From Dinghuibacter sp035492835 (GTDB lineage Bacteria; Bacteroidota; Bacteroidia; Chitinophagales; Chitinophagaceae), in assembly GCF_035492835.1 (NCBI RefSeq), contig NZ_DATJIY010000015.1, positions 1 to 51,225 on the forward strand: a stretch of 51,225 bases of DNA. Direction: 5' to 3'. Shown in pieces: positions 33,105 to 42,491 of this stretch. A program made the translations under genes and the position numbers. The number at the start of each line of letters is the position of its first letter. The first letter of the stretch is position 1. Below the pieces are notes generated by a model. The model was given only the letters and a program-made list of their open reading frames with translations, searched no databases and was not told where the DNA came from.

Positions 33105-33977
33105 CTAGTCCATCAACGATAGATACGGCGCGATCTTCCAGTCGCGCCCCCGAAGCTTCATAATCCTGCGACGGAACGAAGAGATGCGCTCATACGCCAT
33201 CTTGTCGGGATGTATGATCTCCGGTAATATGCGCGCGCTGTTGGACAGCATCTCATCGGGCGTGGTATATTTTTCAAAAAACCGTTCGAGCACCACGCGG
33301 AACTCCTTCAGGTTCCAATAGTGGAACAGGTACGGCGCGGCCGCATGGATGCGCAATCCGTGCCATTGGAAGGTATACCCGAAGGCGAACTGCTCCACGG
33401 TGTGCCGTGGGAAGCGCGGGTAGAGCCCGTCGGTCAGGCCGAGCACTTCCTTCAGCAGCGGGGCATGCATCGGCGAAAACCCGATCGTCCCTGCATTCCA
33501 CATATCCATCTCCAGCGCATCCGGCAATTGTTTTTTCAAAAAGGACCGCCACTTCTTCAGGTGGATGTTCCCGGCTTCCCCGATGGACCCCTCGCAATTG
33601 TGCATCACCACCGCCTTATCCGACAGCGTGTCGAAGAGCCCGTCCAGCGTCTGAAGACAATAGGTATCGCAGTCCACATACAGCAACTTCCCCTCGAACG
33701 TCCGAGTCACTTCGCGCAGCATCTCAATCTTCGGACGGAAAACGAAGTCGTATTTTCCCCTCCATATCTGGATCTGATCCATACCGGTCTTCCGGGTATG
33801 CAGGGTCAAACGGTCCTGTACAAACGAAAACTCCTCCGGCCTGTCCGTGTACAGGATAATTTCCGGAGGAGTTTTGCCGGCGGCCTCATAGACCGCTATC
33901 AGCCGCAGCAGGGCGTATTTGCATTCCCGAAAGATGTCCGCCTTGCCGTAGGCTATAAAAAAAAGGTACTTCGTCAT
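33105..33977 (-). CDS. Glycosyltransferase-like protein with DxD motif, unknown
   Basis: A 290-residue cytoplasmic protein. It begins YLFFIAYGKADIFRE and has a LLYVDCDTYCL segment in which Asp102 and Asp104 form a DxD motif, as in GT-A transferases with a metal-bound nucleotide sugar. A later MWNAGTIGFSP resembles the acceptor side of glycogenin/GT8-like folds. I infer a sugar transferase of surface glycans but do not recognise a named family. It is convergent to the helicase (8 bp) and 23 bp downstream of the TonB receptor gene's stop side, without a clear promoter of its own. Confidence 0.65.
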   Translation of the reverse strand: MTKYLFFIAYGKADIFRECKYALLRLIAVYEAAGKTPPEIILYTDRPEEFSFVQDRLTLHTRKTGMDQIQIWRGKYDFVFRPKIEMLREVTRTFEGKLLYVDCDTYCLQTLDGLFDTLSDKAVVMHNCEGSIGEAGNIHLKKWRSFLKKQLPDALEMDMWNAGTIGFSPMHAPLLKEVLGLTDGLYPRFPRHTVEQFAFGYTFQWHGLRIHAAAPYLFHYWNLKEFRVVLERFFEKYTTPDEMLSNSARILPEIIHPDKMAYERISSFRRRIMKLRGRDWKIAPYLSLMD

Positions 33978-34000
33978 CGGGACGAAGATAGGAAAATCAC

Positions 34001-36829
34001 CTAGAAGCTAAGCCCCACCCTGGCGAACATACGCAGCCCGTCGAAGCCCATCTGCACCGCATCCCAGGGACCGCCCGTTTCCCCGTCGTAGGCGGAATAG
34101 TGGGCCCCGGGTACCGCGCCCAGGTCTGGGTGCACGTTGAACAGGTTGTCGACACCGGCCGACGCGCTCAGGTGCTTGGAGAACTTATAGGACACGTACA
34201 GGTCGGTTACCATTTTGCCGTGGTAGTTGAACTGCTCGGGCACGAGCGTGTTCGGGTCGGCGTCCAGCGCTACTTCCGGCGGATAGGTGTTGTCATAGCC
34301 ATAACCCAGCAGGACGATCTTGCCAAAATAGGTCAGGTGCGTGCCCACGCCGAATTTATGGACGTCATACTCCACATTCAGGTCGGTCTTTACGGGCGGA
34401 GCGGAAGCCTTTACGAAATCCTGCTCCCGTTGGCTGAAAAAGGTCTGCTGGTGGTCGTAGTCGATGCTCAGGGCCGCCGGGATATTGATCTTGTCGATGG
34501 TCATGTGGTTCAGGTTACCGGCCAGCAGGAACCGCAGGCTTTCGCGGCTGCTGATATGCCAGGTATAATCCGCCACGAGGTCGAGCCCATAGTTGGTCGT
34601 GTTGACCGCGTTGGCGAAGAACTGGGCGTCGTCCACGCCCAGCTGCTGGAGGATGGGTGCGATGGCGTGGATGCTCGTATCGAATTCCCCGGTGAGCACC
34701 ACCCGGTCCTTGATCTTGACCAGGTACCCGTCCACCGTGATGGTCAGACCGGGCGCGGCCTTCCATGAAAACCCGAGGCTGGCGTTGAAGGACTTTTCCT
34801 GTTTCAATTTTGGGATACCCGCGGCCTCGGTGATGGGGTTGTCGTTGGGCGCGATCTTGACGACGCTGATCGACCCCGCCTGCACGTTGGTTTCGGTGTT
34901 GCTGAAGTAGATCTGCTGGAGCGACGGCGCGCGGAAACCCGTGCTGACCGAACCGCGTATGTTGAAGTTGGGCGCGATCTTGTACCGGGTCGAGAGCTTA
35001 TAAGTGTTGACGAAACCGAAGTCGTTGTAATTTTCCAGCCGTACCGCCCCGTCGATCAACCACGCCTTGGTGACGTCGAGCTCACCCTCGGCGTAGCCCG
35101 CGATGTTGGAGCGGTTGGCCTTTACGACGTCCGCGGGTTGGAACCCGGGGAAACCCTGCGAGCCCGCGGCCTTGCCGGCGGCGTAGCTGGTGTAGGAGGC
35201 CTCCTCCCCCTTATAGATGCTGTACACCTCGTAGCGGTATTCTGCGCCGAAGCTGAACGTGAGCCCGGAGGCCACGTGGGCGTAGTGCTTGGAGAAGTCC
35301 GCGTTCGTGGTGTTCTGGATCAGGTAGAAGCCACCGTCGTTGAAGGTGTTACGGTTGGCGCCCGCGGCCCCGAGGGAGGCGTTAAAGGTTTTTATACCGT
35401 GGTAGTGGAAGTTGTTGCCGCCGGTATTGTTGCTGAAGTCCCAGTCCAGGCCGCCGGGGAAGGTCCCGCGGACACCCAGCGCCAGCGAGCCGTCGGTGAT
35501 GTGCACACCTTCCTGCGGGTTGAAGTAGACGTCGTTGTCCGGCGTGATGGTGTTTGGATCGGTATCCACCGGCGCGCTGGGGTTGACCAGGCGCATGATC
35601 CCGGGGACATACACCAGATTGCCGTTGGCGTCGGTCGGGAAACGGCCGGGGCTGCCGGAGAAGTTGCGGCTATACGCGTAGACGTTAGAGTATTTGTAGT
35701 TGTACCCTCCGAAGGCGTAAAAGGTGGATTTTTTTGCGGGTCCCAGCGGGATTTCGGAGTTGAGCATGACGCCGCCGGAGGTCACGGAGCCATCCCCGTT
35801 GGCGCGCCGGCCGGTGTTGACCGAAAGGGCTTTGGGGTTGGTCCAGACGTTGGTATCCGGTACCTGCCGGAACGTTTTACCCTGGGCAAAAAAGTTGCCG
35901 GAGAGGTCCAGGAAGCCGCCGTTGCGACCCAGGGGAATTCCGTAGTGCAGCCCCAGGGTGCCGGCCTGTCCATCGAGCCAGTGGCTGGTGACATACTGGT
36001 TCTGACTGGTCTTTGCGTTCAGCGCATTGAACTCATGGTCGTAGTATCCGGACCAGCCGGCCGAGGCGGTGAATTTATTCACGTCCCGTTTGAGGATGAT
36101 GTTGATCACGCCCGCGATGGCGTCCGAGCCGTATTCCGCGGAAGCCCCGTCCCGGAGGATTTCCACCCGGTCGATGGACGCTTCGGGGATGGCGTTCAGG
36201 TCCGTCCCCGAATTACCCCGGCCCCTGGTTCCGAACAGGGCGACAAAGGCGGTTTGGTGGCGGCGTTTCCCGTTGATCAGCACCAGCGTCTGGTCGGGCC
36301 CGAGCCCCCGGAGGGTCGCCAGGTCGATGGCGTCGGCCCCGTCGCCCCCGCTTTGCTTGTTGTAGTTGAAGCTCGGCACCGACATGTTCAGCTGTGACGT
36401 CATGTCCGGCTTGGCCGTAGTGTTCGCCACGGAGCCGATGTTGATCACGTCCACCGGCGTGCTGGATTCGGTGCTTACCCTGGGCCGCCGCGAACCGACC
36501 ATGACTACCTGGCCCAGCTCCGACGCCGACGGCGTCAGCTTGATCTCCATCATGCCGCTGGCGACGGGGAGCTCGATGGCAGCATAGCCGACGCTGCTGA
36601 TCTGGAGAACGGACCCCGGCGGCGCGGATAACGTAAATAAACCCTCCGCATTGGTCGTCGTTCCCCGGCCCGTGCTTTTCAGCCGGACCGCGGCTCCGTC
36701 GATGGGTTGTCCCGTGGACGCGTCCGTAACCTTACCTTTGACGGAGAGCGTCTGAGCGACCCCGTTAAAATAAATTATGGAAAAAGCTAATGCGAATAGA
36801 TAGCAGAATAAAGGTTTCCTCAAGCTCAT
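34001..36829 (-). CDS. TonB-dependent receptor (no SusD partner)
   Basis: A 942-residue outer-membrane receptor. Signal peptide about 1-25, carboxypeptidase-D-regulatory-like domain (about 28-105), plug (about 118-245, with RGLGPDQTLVLINGKRR and EILRDGASAEYGSDAIAGVINIILKR), and a beta-barrel ending in a terminal aromatic residue (FARVGLSF). The pattern is that of the general CirA/BtuB-like receptors rather than SusC: no SusD gene follows. The ligand is unknown. The start lies 40 bp from the divergent gene at 36870. The sequence antisense to it contains a long open frame that is an artefact of GC-rich codon use. Confidence 0.93.
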   Translation of the reverse strand: MSLRKPLFCYLFALAFSIIYFNGVAQTLSVKGKVTDASTGQPIDGAAVRLKSTGRGTTTNAEGLFTLSAPPGSVLQISSVGYAAIELPVASGMMEIKLTPSASELGQVVMVGSRRPRVSTESSTPVDVINIGSVANTTAKPDMTSQLNMSVPSFNYNKQSGGDGADAIDLATLRGLGPDQTLVLINGKRRHQTAFVALFGTRGRGNSGTDLNAIPEASIDRVEILRDGASAEYGSDAIAGVINIILKRDVNKFTASAGWSGYYDHEFNALNAKTSQNQYVTSHWLDGQAGTLGLHYGIPLGRNGGFLDLSGNFFAQGKTFRQVPDTNVWTNPKALSVNTGRRANGDGSVTSGGVMLNSEIPLGPAKKSTFYAFGGYNYKYSNVYAYSRNFSGSPGRFPTDANGNLVYVPGIMRLVNPSAPVDTDPNTITPDNDVYFNPQEGVHITDGSLALGVRGTFPGGLDWDFSNNTGGNNFHYHGIKTFNASLGAAGANRNTFNDGGFYLIQNTTNADFSKHYAHVASGLTFSFGAEYRYEVYSIYKGEEASYTSYAAGKAAGSQGFPGFQPADVVKANRSNIAGYAEGELDVTKAWLIDGAVRLENYNDFGFVNTYKLSTRYKIAPNFNIRGSVSTGFRAPSLQQIYFSNTETNVQAGSISVVKIAPNDNPITEAAGIPKLKQEKSFNASLGFSWKAAPGLTITVDGYLVKIKDRVVLTGEFDTSIHAIAPILQQLGVDDAQFFANAVNTTNYGLDLVADYTWHISSRESLRFLLAGNLNHMTIDKINIPAALSIDYDHQQTFFSQREQDFVKASAPPVKTDLNVEYDVHKFGVGTHLTYFGKIVLLGYGYDNTYPPEVALDADPNTLVPEQFNYHGKMVTDLYVSYKFSKHLSASAGVDNLFNVHPDLGAVPGAHYSAYDGETGGPWDAVQMGFDGLRMFARVGLSF

Positions 36830-36869
36830 ACGTTCTCGTTTTGGTATAAATTCAAGTTAACTATAATCT

Positions 36870-37343
36870 GTGAGAGCTGCAACCATTCACGATCTAAAAA
36901 AGGAGCTATCGACCCTGTCATCCGGCGATTTGGTGGAGTTTTGCCTGCGCTTGGCCAAGTATAAGAAGGAGAACAAGGAGCTCCTGACGTTCCTGCTCTT
37001 CGAGGCCCATGACCTCGTGGGGTATATGGAAGGCGCCAGGGCCGAGATAAGGGAACAGCTGCAGGAAACCAACGCGCAGCCCTACCTGATGAAAAAGACG
37101 ATCCGGAAGGTGCTTCGGACCACCAACAAGTACATCCGCTACGCCGGCAGCAAAGAGGTGGAGGTGGAGCTATTGATCTTCTTTTGCCGGGAATTGAATG
37201 AGCAGAAAATCCCCATCCACCGGAGCACCCAAATGATCAACCTGTACGCCCAGCAGATAAAAAAGATCACCAAGGCCATCGAGGGGTTGCACGAGGACTT
37301 GCAGTATGACTATCTGAAACAACTTGCGGCGCTCAATGCCTAA
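36870..37343 (+). CDS. Hypothetical helical protein
   Basis: A 157-residue, highly charged and probably all-helical protein rich in Lys, Glu and Leu, with no signal peptide or membrane span. It starts at a GTG; no ATG fits the beginning of the conserved-looking part. I recognise no family. It is divergent from the TonB receptor gene and lies 39 bp before the Pr6Pr gene on the same strand, so a shared transcript is possible. Confidence 0.7.
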   Translation: MRAATIHDLKKELSTLSSGDLVEFCLRLAKYKKENKELLTFLLFEAHDLVGYMEGARAEIREQLQETNAQPYLMKKTIRKVLRTTNKYIRYAGSKEVEVELLIFFCRELNEQKIPIHRSTQMINLYAQQIKKITKAIEGLHEDLQYDYLKQLAALNA

Positions 37344-37382
37344 ATTTTTATATCTTGGTGGCCGGATAGCCGATTTCCAGCT

Positions 37383-38033
37383 ATGCTACAATCCTATTCA
37401 TTGCCTGCCGCCATCTGTCGGGTCCTGTTAGCCCTGACCGGTTGGGTCATCCTGGTCCTCCAGTTTGTCCTGGCCCACTCGACGGGTAAAGCGCTCGGTC
37501 AGACGATGGGCATGACCACCGCCAACTTCTTTAGCTACTTTACGATCCTGACCAACTTCCTGGTCGCCTTCAGCCTGACTATGTCGATGTTCAGCAGCCG
37601 TTCGGCCATGGGCGCGTTTTTCTCCCGGGCTACGGTCCAGACCGCGATCGCGGGCTATATGCTGGTCGTCGGTTGCGTCTATAACGTCGTCCTCGCCAAG
37701 CTGGTCAACCTCCACGGCAGCGCCTGGGTAGCGGACTTTTTTCTCCACACCCTGTTACCGCTGTTCTACCTGGGTTATTGGGTGCTCTTTGTTCCCAAAG
37801 GGTCGCTATGGTTAACCGCGCCGCTGGCCTGGCTCGCCTACCCCTTCTTATACCTTTGCTATTCCCTGGCGCGCGGCGCCCTCCTGGGATGGTATCCCTA
37901 TCCCTTCCTGGATGTCTACAGCCTGGGCTATGAGCTGGTGATCCGCAACGCCGGCATCGTGCTGGCGTGTTTCCTGATCTTTTTTTACGCCCTGATTTTG
38001 GGGGACAGGGCCCTGGGAAAGCGGGAGCGCTAG
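37383..38033 (+). CDS. Pr6Pr family membrane protein
   Basis: A 216-residue protein with six hydrophobic segments. FFSYFTILTNFLVAF near residues 49-63, the YNVVLA segment and the PYPFLDVYSLGYE loop are typical of the Pr6Pr (FAR-17a/AIG1-like) family. The function in bacteria is unknown; eukaryotic relatives include hydrolases of fatty acid esters. A TATCTTGG motif lies 30 bases upstream. The stop overlaps that of the rhamnose mutarotase gene by 4 bp in convergent orientation. Confidence 0.85.
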   Translation: MLQSYSLPAAICRVLLALTGWVILVLQFVLAHSTGKALGQTMGMTTANFFSYFTILTNFLVAFSLTMSMFSSRSAMGAFFSRATVQTAIAGYMLVVGCVYNVVLAKLVNLHGSAWVADFFLHTLLPLFYLGYWVLFVPKGSLWLTAPLAWLAYPFLYLCYSLARGALLGWYPYPFLDVYSLGYELVIRNAGIVLACFLIFFYALILGDRALGKRER

Positions 38034-38347
38034 CCTTCCAGGTAAAAAACCTCCTGTAGGGGGGAGGTTACCGGCGACTGATCCGGGTTCGTCTCCATGA
38101 CATCTTTCATAAAGTCCCACCAGCGCTGCATCACCGGCTCCCGCGGCAGGTCCTCAAGCTTGCGGCTGTCGGCGATTTGCATATAGGCAAAGAGCGTCAG
38201 GGTCCGTGGGTCTAAAAATATCGAATAGTCCCGGATACCCGCTTCGTGCAGGAGACCGCTCAGTTCCGGCCAGATGACGGCGTGCCGCCGCCGGTACTCG
38301 GCCTCGAAACCGGGGAACAATTTCATGGTGAAGGCGATGCGTTGCAT
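38030..38347 (-). CDS. rhaM: L-rhamnose mutarotase
   Basis: A 105-residue protein of exactly the size of E. coli RhaM. The family's active-site residues are all in register: Tyr18, His22, Tyr41, Trp76 and Trp77, with the closing block NPDQSPVTSPLQEVFYLEG. It interconverts alpha and beta anomers of L-rhamnose in the cytoplasm. I chose the ATG at 38347 because the family begins there; the frame is open 15 codons further. No other rhamnose gene is visible in the window, so it is an orphan here. Confidence 0.92.
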   Translation of the reverse strand: MQRIAFTMKLFPGFEAEYRRRHAVIWPELSGLLHEAGIRDYSIFLDPRTLTLFAYMQIADSRKLEDLPREPVMQRWWDFMKDVMETNPDQSPVTSPLQEVFYLEG

Positions 38348-38441
38348 GGTGGGGAAGGTACCAAAATCGCCGCACAGATCATTCCTGCTCACTCCTGCGT
38401 GGCGAAAAGCCCCAACAGGGCCTCCGCGCGCAGGTCGTTAT

Positions 38442-39155
38442 CTAGAACAATTTCCCCTGGATAACCCCCATAAAATTCTCCTTATACTTCTCCGAAATGG
38501 GAATCTGCTTGGCCCCGATATAAATATGATTGTCCTGTATCTTCTGCAGCTGCCGGATGTTGATGATATACGAATTGTGCACCCGCACAAACGGCAGCGA
38601 CAGCTGCTCCTCGATGTCCTTCAGCCTGCGGTAGATCAGTATCTGCTCACGGGGGGTGACGAGCCGGACGTACTCTTTTTCACCCTCGAAATAGAGGATG
38701 TCGTCGAGCAATATTTTGCGGAGCTCCTTTCCCGACTTGACAAAGAAGTAGTCGCCCAGGGCCTTGGTCGCGACCGACGGGTCTGATTCCCGATGCGCCG
38801 CGAAATACCCCTCGATCTTTTGCTGCGCCGCCAGGAAGCGCTTCAGTGTAATCGGCTTGAGCAGATAGTCGATGGTGGGGAAATTGTAGCTGTCCAGGGC
38901 GTACTCGGAATAGGCGGTCGTAAAAACGATCTTCGTCTCGGGGGGCAACAACCCCGCCATCTCCATCCCGCTCAGCTGTGGCATGTTGATATCCAGGAAA
39001 ACGAAGTCCACGCGCTGCTGCTTGAGGAACGTCATGGCCTCGAGCGCGTCATAGCACTTGTGGCTGAGGGTCCAGCCGGTGGCCTGCCGGATGAACATGT
39101 CGAGCAGGTCCACCGCGTTGGGCTCGTCGTCGATGATGATACAGCTTAGGTTCAT
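38442..39155 (-). CDS. LytTR-family response regulator
   Basis: A 237-residue regulator. Receiver domain at 1-118: acidic Asp9-Asp10-Glu11, phosphoacceptor Asp55 in FVFLDINMP, Thr/Ser switch in FTTAYSEYA and Lys in YLLKPI. The LytTR DNA-binding domain occupies about 135-235 (EGEKEYVRLVTPREQILIYRRLKDIEEQL, FVRVHNSYIINI). The ATG at 39155 overlaps the stop of the sensor kinase gene by 4 bp (ATGA), so the two form a two-component pair. The signal and targets are unknown. Confidence 0.93.
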   Translation of the reverse strand: MNLSCIIIDDEPNAVDLLDMFIRQATGWTLSHKCYDALEAMTFLKQQRVDFVFLDINMPQLSGMEMAGLLPPETKIVFTTAYSEYALDSYNFPTIDYLLKPITLKRFLAAQQKIEGYFAAHRESDPSVATKALGDYFFVKSGKELRKILLDDILYFEGEKEYVRLVTPREQILIYRRLKDIEEQLSLPFVRVHNSYIINIRQLQKIQDNHIYIGAKQIPISEKYKENFMGVIQGKLF

Positions 39156-40180
39156 GCGGAAGGATTTAACGGGATGGATAAATAGGCGGTATAGTACAGC
39201 CCCTCGACCTTTGTCTCCAGCTCGAAGTCGTTGCCGTACAGGATGCGGAGCCGCTGGCGGAGGTTTTTGATCCCAAACCCGCTGGCGTGATCGGAGGTGG
39301 GATTGTACAGCTTGTTCCGGGTCCTGAAATGGAGCCGGGTGCCGTCGCTCGACAGGCTGATGTCTACGCTGTTGAGGGGGCTGGTTTTGTCGATGCCGTG
39401 CTTGAAGACGTTTTCCACGAAGGTCATCAGCAGCATGGGGGGTACCTTGGTCTCGGTGTCGCACTCCTTGCTAAAGCGGATGTGTACGCCATACCGGATG
39501 CGGATTTGCTCGAGCGCCATGTAGTTTTCCAGGAAACGGATTTCGGTGGCCAGCTGGACATACTGCCTGGGGCTTTCGTCCACGAAGTACCGCATGATCT
39601 CGCTCAGCCGCTCGATCAACAAGGCGGTCCGCGGCGCTTCCCGGTAGGATTCGTAGTAGATGTTGTTGAGGGTGTTGAACAGAAAGTGCGGTTGCACCTG
39701 TGACTTCAGGAGGTTGAGCTCCGCCTGGCTTTTTTGCAGGAGGATTTCCTGGGTTTGTTTTTTGAGCCCGAAATACGCGATCGCGATCCGGAATATCAGG
39801 CTGAGGACATAGATAAAAACGTTCGAGATCATACAGGCGTAAATCGTCTGCATCATATTCTCGTGGTCGTGCTTCTGGGCGAACCAGTTGTTATATATCC
39901 AGGTGTAGGTCGCCCCCCGGACAAAGCCCAGGACGACGATGAGCGCGATGACGGACAGGATATACCAGGTACGCTTGCCCGTGAGGTAGAGCCGGGGGAA
40001 AAGCACCAGGATGTTGGTATAGATCAGGGTGGCATAGAAGATACAGTGCAGGACGGCGTAAGTCCCGGACTGTTTCCATCCGTCCTCGGATACGTAGGTG
40101 ACAAAGATGAGCAGGCAGACGAATACCCATACGAGCCATTGTAACGTCTTCGTGGATGCCCGCTCAAAGAATGACTTCAT
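39152..40180 (-). CDS. LytS/YehU-type sensor histidine kinase
   Basis: A 342-residue kinase with four membrane helices in residues about 13-135 and no large periplasmic domain. The phosphorylated histidine is His165 in SQVQPHFLFNTLNNIYY of the His_kinase domain, followed by the HATPase (FVENVFKHGID, GFGIKNLRQRL). It partners with the LytTR regulator translated from an overlapping start. A -7-like TATTTTTG lies at 40193-40186 directly before the ATG, implying a very short or absent leader. Confidence 0.93.
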   Translation of the reverse strand: MKSFFERASTKTLQWLVWVFVCLLIFVTYVSEDGWKQSGTYAVLHCIFYATLIYTNILVLFPRLYLTGKRTWYILSVIALIVVLGFVRGATYTWIYNNWFAQKHDHENMMQTIYACMISNVFIYVLSLIFRIAIAYFGLKKQTQEILLQKSQAELNLLKSQVQPHFLFNTLNNIYYESYREAPRTALLIERLSEIMRYFVDESPRQYVQLATEIRFLENYMALEQIRIRYGVHIRFSKECDTETKVPPMLLMTFVENVFKHGIDKTSPLNSVDISLSSDGTRLHFRTRNKLYNPTSDHASGFGIKNLRQRLRILYGNDFELETKVEGLYYTAYLSIPLNPSA

Positions 40181-40185
40181 GACCC

Positions 40186-40193
40186 AAAAATAC
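40186..40193 (-). promoter_or_regulatory. Candidate -7 element for the LytS-type kinase
   Basis: TATTTTTG on the minus strand matches TAnnTTTG and ends five bases before the start codon at 40180. No -33 element is clear. Confidence 0.25.
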
Positions 40194-40322
40194 GATCCTT
40201 TTTGGGCTTCCCACCCGCTTCAACGCCTGTGGCCGATCCTTCAACGGTTCGGGCTGTTTAAAATATATGTCCAGCCGTTGAAAGGTCTTGACGGCACGAA
40301 TAAGGAGCCGCAATTTTACACC

Positions 40323-41090
40323 ATGCGTTTATCCGCCGTATTGTTGTTGTTTTCTCTACAGGCCTCGGCTCAAACCGTGGACACCATCGGCTGGGGCCAT
40401 ACCGCCCTGCAAACCGCTTACCTGAAGCCTGGCCTGCGCCAGTACTTCATCTATATGGGGGACACGGCGTCCAAAAAGACGCTGGTGTTCTGGTACTGGC
40501 TGCGGAGCATTGAGCAGGTGGATGGGGCCTTTCGCATCACCCAGCACTGGTACGGACAGGACACGAATATGTATCGCGAGGTCTACTCGTTGAACAAGGC
40601 TGCCGATTTCGCCCCGGTGTATCATAAGGAGATAAAGCGCGGGAAAACCTTCGCTTATAATTGGGCGGACGACAGGATCAGCGGCGCGGACAGCGTGTGG
40701 GGGAATGCCGCCAAGGACTTTTCCCTGGCCTTTTCCCGGCCCAACCTGAATTGGAACCTGGATATTGAAACCTTTGAAATGCTTCCTTTGGGGGCCGGGA
40801 AGGCCTTCGCCATCAATTTTTACGACGCGGGTCTGGACCCTCCCCAGTACGTAGTCTATAAGGTCAGCGGGAGCGAGGTCATCCAAACCCTGAACGGCGC
40901 CCGCGTGGATTGCTGGAGGCTGATAACGGAGGGTGACGCCAAAAACATGCACTACACCGAAACCTACTGGATCAGTAAGAGAGACCATGAATTCCTCAAA
41001 GAGGAGGACCGGTACGGGTCCGGTTTCCGGCTCAAGCTCCTGATGCCCGAAACTACGCCCGACCCAATGCGCAAGATACAGGGAGTATAG
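40323..41090 (+). CDS. Secreted hypothetical protein (DUF3108-like pattern)
   Basis: A 255-residue exported protein. The signal peptide is short (1-16, ending ASA-Q). The mature part is beta-rich and resembles periplasmic DUF3108-type proteins, with YVVYKVSGSEVI, an ARVDCWRL strand and YTETYWISKRDHEFLKEE in the second half; the family call is tentative. The frame is open 75 codons upstream but antisense to the kinase N-terminus, so the ATG at 40323 with its signal peptide is the better start. It is divergent from the LytS kinase. Confidence 0.72.
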   Translation: MRLSAVLLLFSLQASAQTVDTIGWGHTALQTAYLKPGLRQYFIYMGDTASKKTLVFWYWLRSIEQVDGAFRITQHWYGQDTNMYREVYSLNKAADFAPVYHKEIKRGKTFAYNWADDRISGADSVWGNAAKDFSLAFSRPNLNWNLDIETFEMLPLGAGKAFAINFYDAGLDPPQYVVYKVSGSEVIQTLNGARVDCWRLITEGDAKNMHYTETYWISKRDHEFLKEEDRYGSGFRLKLLMPETTPDPMRKIQGV

Positions 41091-41192
41091 CCATGAAAAA
41101 CACTCCCGTTATTACCGGTCTTTTAGCCCCAGCTTCCTGGCAAGTGGCGCGGACATTATTTTTTTTCAGAAAGATAGTGTACATTCCCCTCA

Positions 41193-42443
41193 ATGGACAA
41201 ACGCACTTTTCTGAAAGGCATGGCCCTGGCGCTCACCGGCGAGCCCCTGTCGCGCTGGGTGGCGCGGTTCGAGCACCTGAGCCCACTGGCCACCGCATCG
41301 GACGAAACCTTCTGGGAGGGCGTCCGCGGCGGTTACCGTCTGACCCCCGACTACATCAACCTCGAGAACGGCTACTACAACATCCTGCCGGAAGCCACGC
41401 TGGAGAGCCTGATTAAAAACATCCGGGACGTCAACTACCAGGGGGCGCACTACATGCGTACCGTTCAGTTCGACAACAAGCACGCCATGGCCGCCCGGCT
41501 GGCGGGTCTGGTCGGCGCCGCACCGGATGAGGTCGCGATCACCCGCAATACCACCGAGTCCCTCGACATGGTCATCGGCGGCATCCACTGGAAGCCCGGC
41601 GACGAGGCCATCATGGCTCAACAGGACTATGGCGCCATGCTGAGGATGTTCCGGCAGGCGGCCGACCGGTATGGCGTTGTCAATAAAATCCTGTCGGTGC
41701 CCAACCACCCGGCCTCCGACTCTGAGATCGTCGACTTGTATGCTTCGATGATCACCCCGCGCACACGCCTCCTCATGGTGTCGCACATGGTCAACATCAC
41801 CGGCCAGATCCTGCCCGTGAGGCGCATCTGCGACATGGCCAGGGCAAGGGGCGTGGCCACCATGGTGGATGGGGCGCATACCGTCGCGCAAATACGGTTT
41901 TCCATACCCGACCTGGGGTGCGACTTCTTTGGCGCTAGTCTCCACAAGTGGCTGAGCGCGCCGCTGGGCACCGGTTTGCTCTGGGTGCGGAAGGACCGTA
42001 TCCCCGACGTCTGGCCGCTACTCCCGGAGCCCGACGGTTCCGTCACCGGGATCGGGACGCTCAATCATACGGGTACCTTACCGGTTTGGTCCGACCTCAC
42101 GGTAGGCGCGGCGATCGACTTTTATCAGCAGATCGGGCCCGAACGCAAAGAAGAACGGCTCCGGTACCTCCAGCAATACTGGACGACCCGCGTCCGGAAC
42201 GCACCCGGCATCGTGCTGAACACCCCCGCCGATCCCGCCAGGGCCTGCGCCATCGCCAACGTGGGCATCAAGGGCATAAAGCCCGCCGACCTTGCCGATA
42301 CCCTCCTGAAACGCTACAAAATCTACACGGTCGCCATCGACGGTGCCGGCGTGCAGGGCTGCCGCATTACCCCCAACATCTTTACGACGCCGTCAGAGCT
42401 CGACGTGCTGGTGAAAGCGTTGTTTGAATTGAGCAAGGTTTAG
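41193..42443 (+). CDS. Class V aminotransferase-fold PLP enzyme (isopenicillin-N epimerase-like)
   Basis: A 416-residue fold-type I PLP enzyme. The cofactor lysine is Lys252 in ASLHKWLSAPLG; Asp226 and His229 in MVDGAHTV stack on and pair with the PLP ring; TRNTTESLDM (117-126) binds the phosphate. The pattern is closest to CefD-like/cysteine desulfurase-like enzymes, which can be epimerases, lyases or hydrolases. The N-terminus MDKRTFLKGMALAL resembles a short Tat signal with KR instead of RR, so export is uncertain. The substrate is unknown; an aldo/keto reductase gene follows 48 bp downstream. Confidence 0.82.
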   Translation: MDKRTFLKGMALALTGEPLSRWVARFEHLSPLATASDETFWEGVRGGYRLTPDYINLENGYYNILPEATLESLIKNIRDVNYQGAHYMRTVQFDNKHAMAARLAGLVGAAPDEVAITRNTTESLDMVIGGIHWKPGDEAIMAQQDYGAMLRMFRQAADRYGVVNKILSVPNHPASDSEIVDLYASMITPRTRLLMVSHMVNITGQILPVRRICDMARARGVATMVDGAHTVAQIRFSIPDLGCDFFGASLHKWLSAPLGTGLLWVRKDRIPDVWPLLPEPDGSVTGIGTLNHTGTLPVWSDLTVGAAIDFYQQIGPERKEERLRYLQQYWTTRVRNAPGIVLNTPADPARACAIANVGIKGIKPADLADTLLKRYKIYTVAIDGAGVQGCRITPNIFTTPSELDVLVKALFELSKV

Positions 42444-42479
42444 TTTGAACCGGGCAATACGAGGGCTTGGCCTGCGCCT

Positions 42480-42487
42480 TACCTTTG
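42480..42487 (+). promoter_or_regulatory. Candidate -7 element for the aldo/keto reductase gene
   Basis: TACCTTTG is an exact TAnnTTTG match and ends four bases before the ATG at 42492. Transcription from it would give a leaderless or nearly leaderless mRNA. Confidence 0.3.
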
Positions 42488-42491
42488 TGGC

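Noticed and set aside
35138..36397. Long open frame antisense to the TonB receptor (419 codons)
   Set aside because: The receptor gene is clear, and the antisense product is Val/Gly/Arg-rich without domains.
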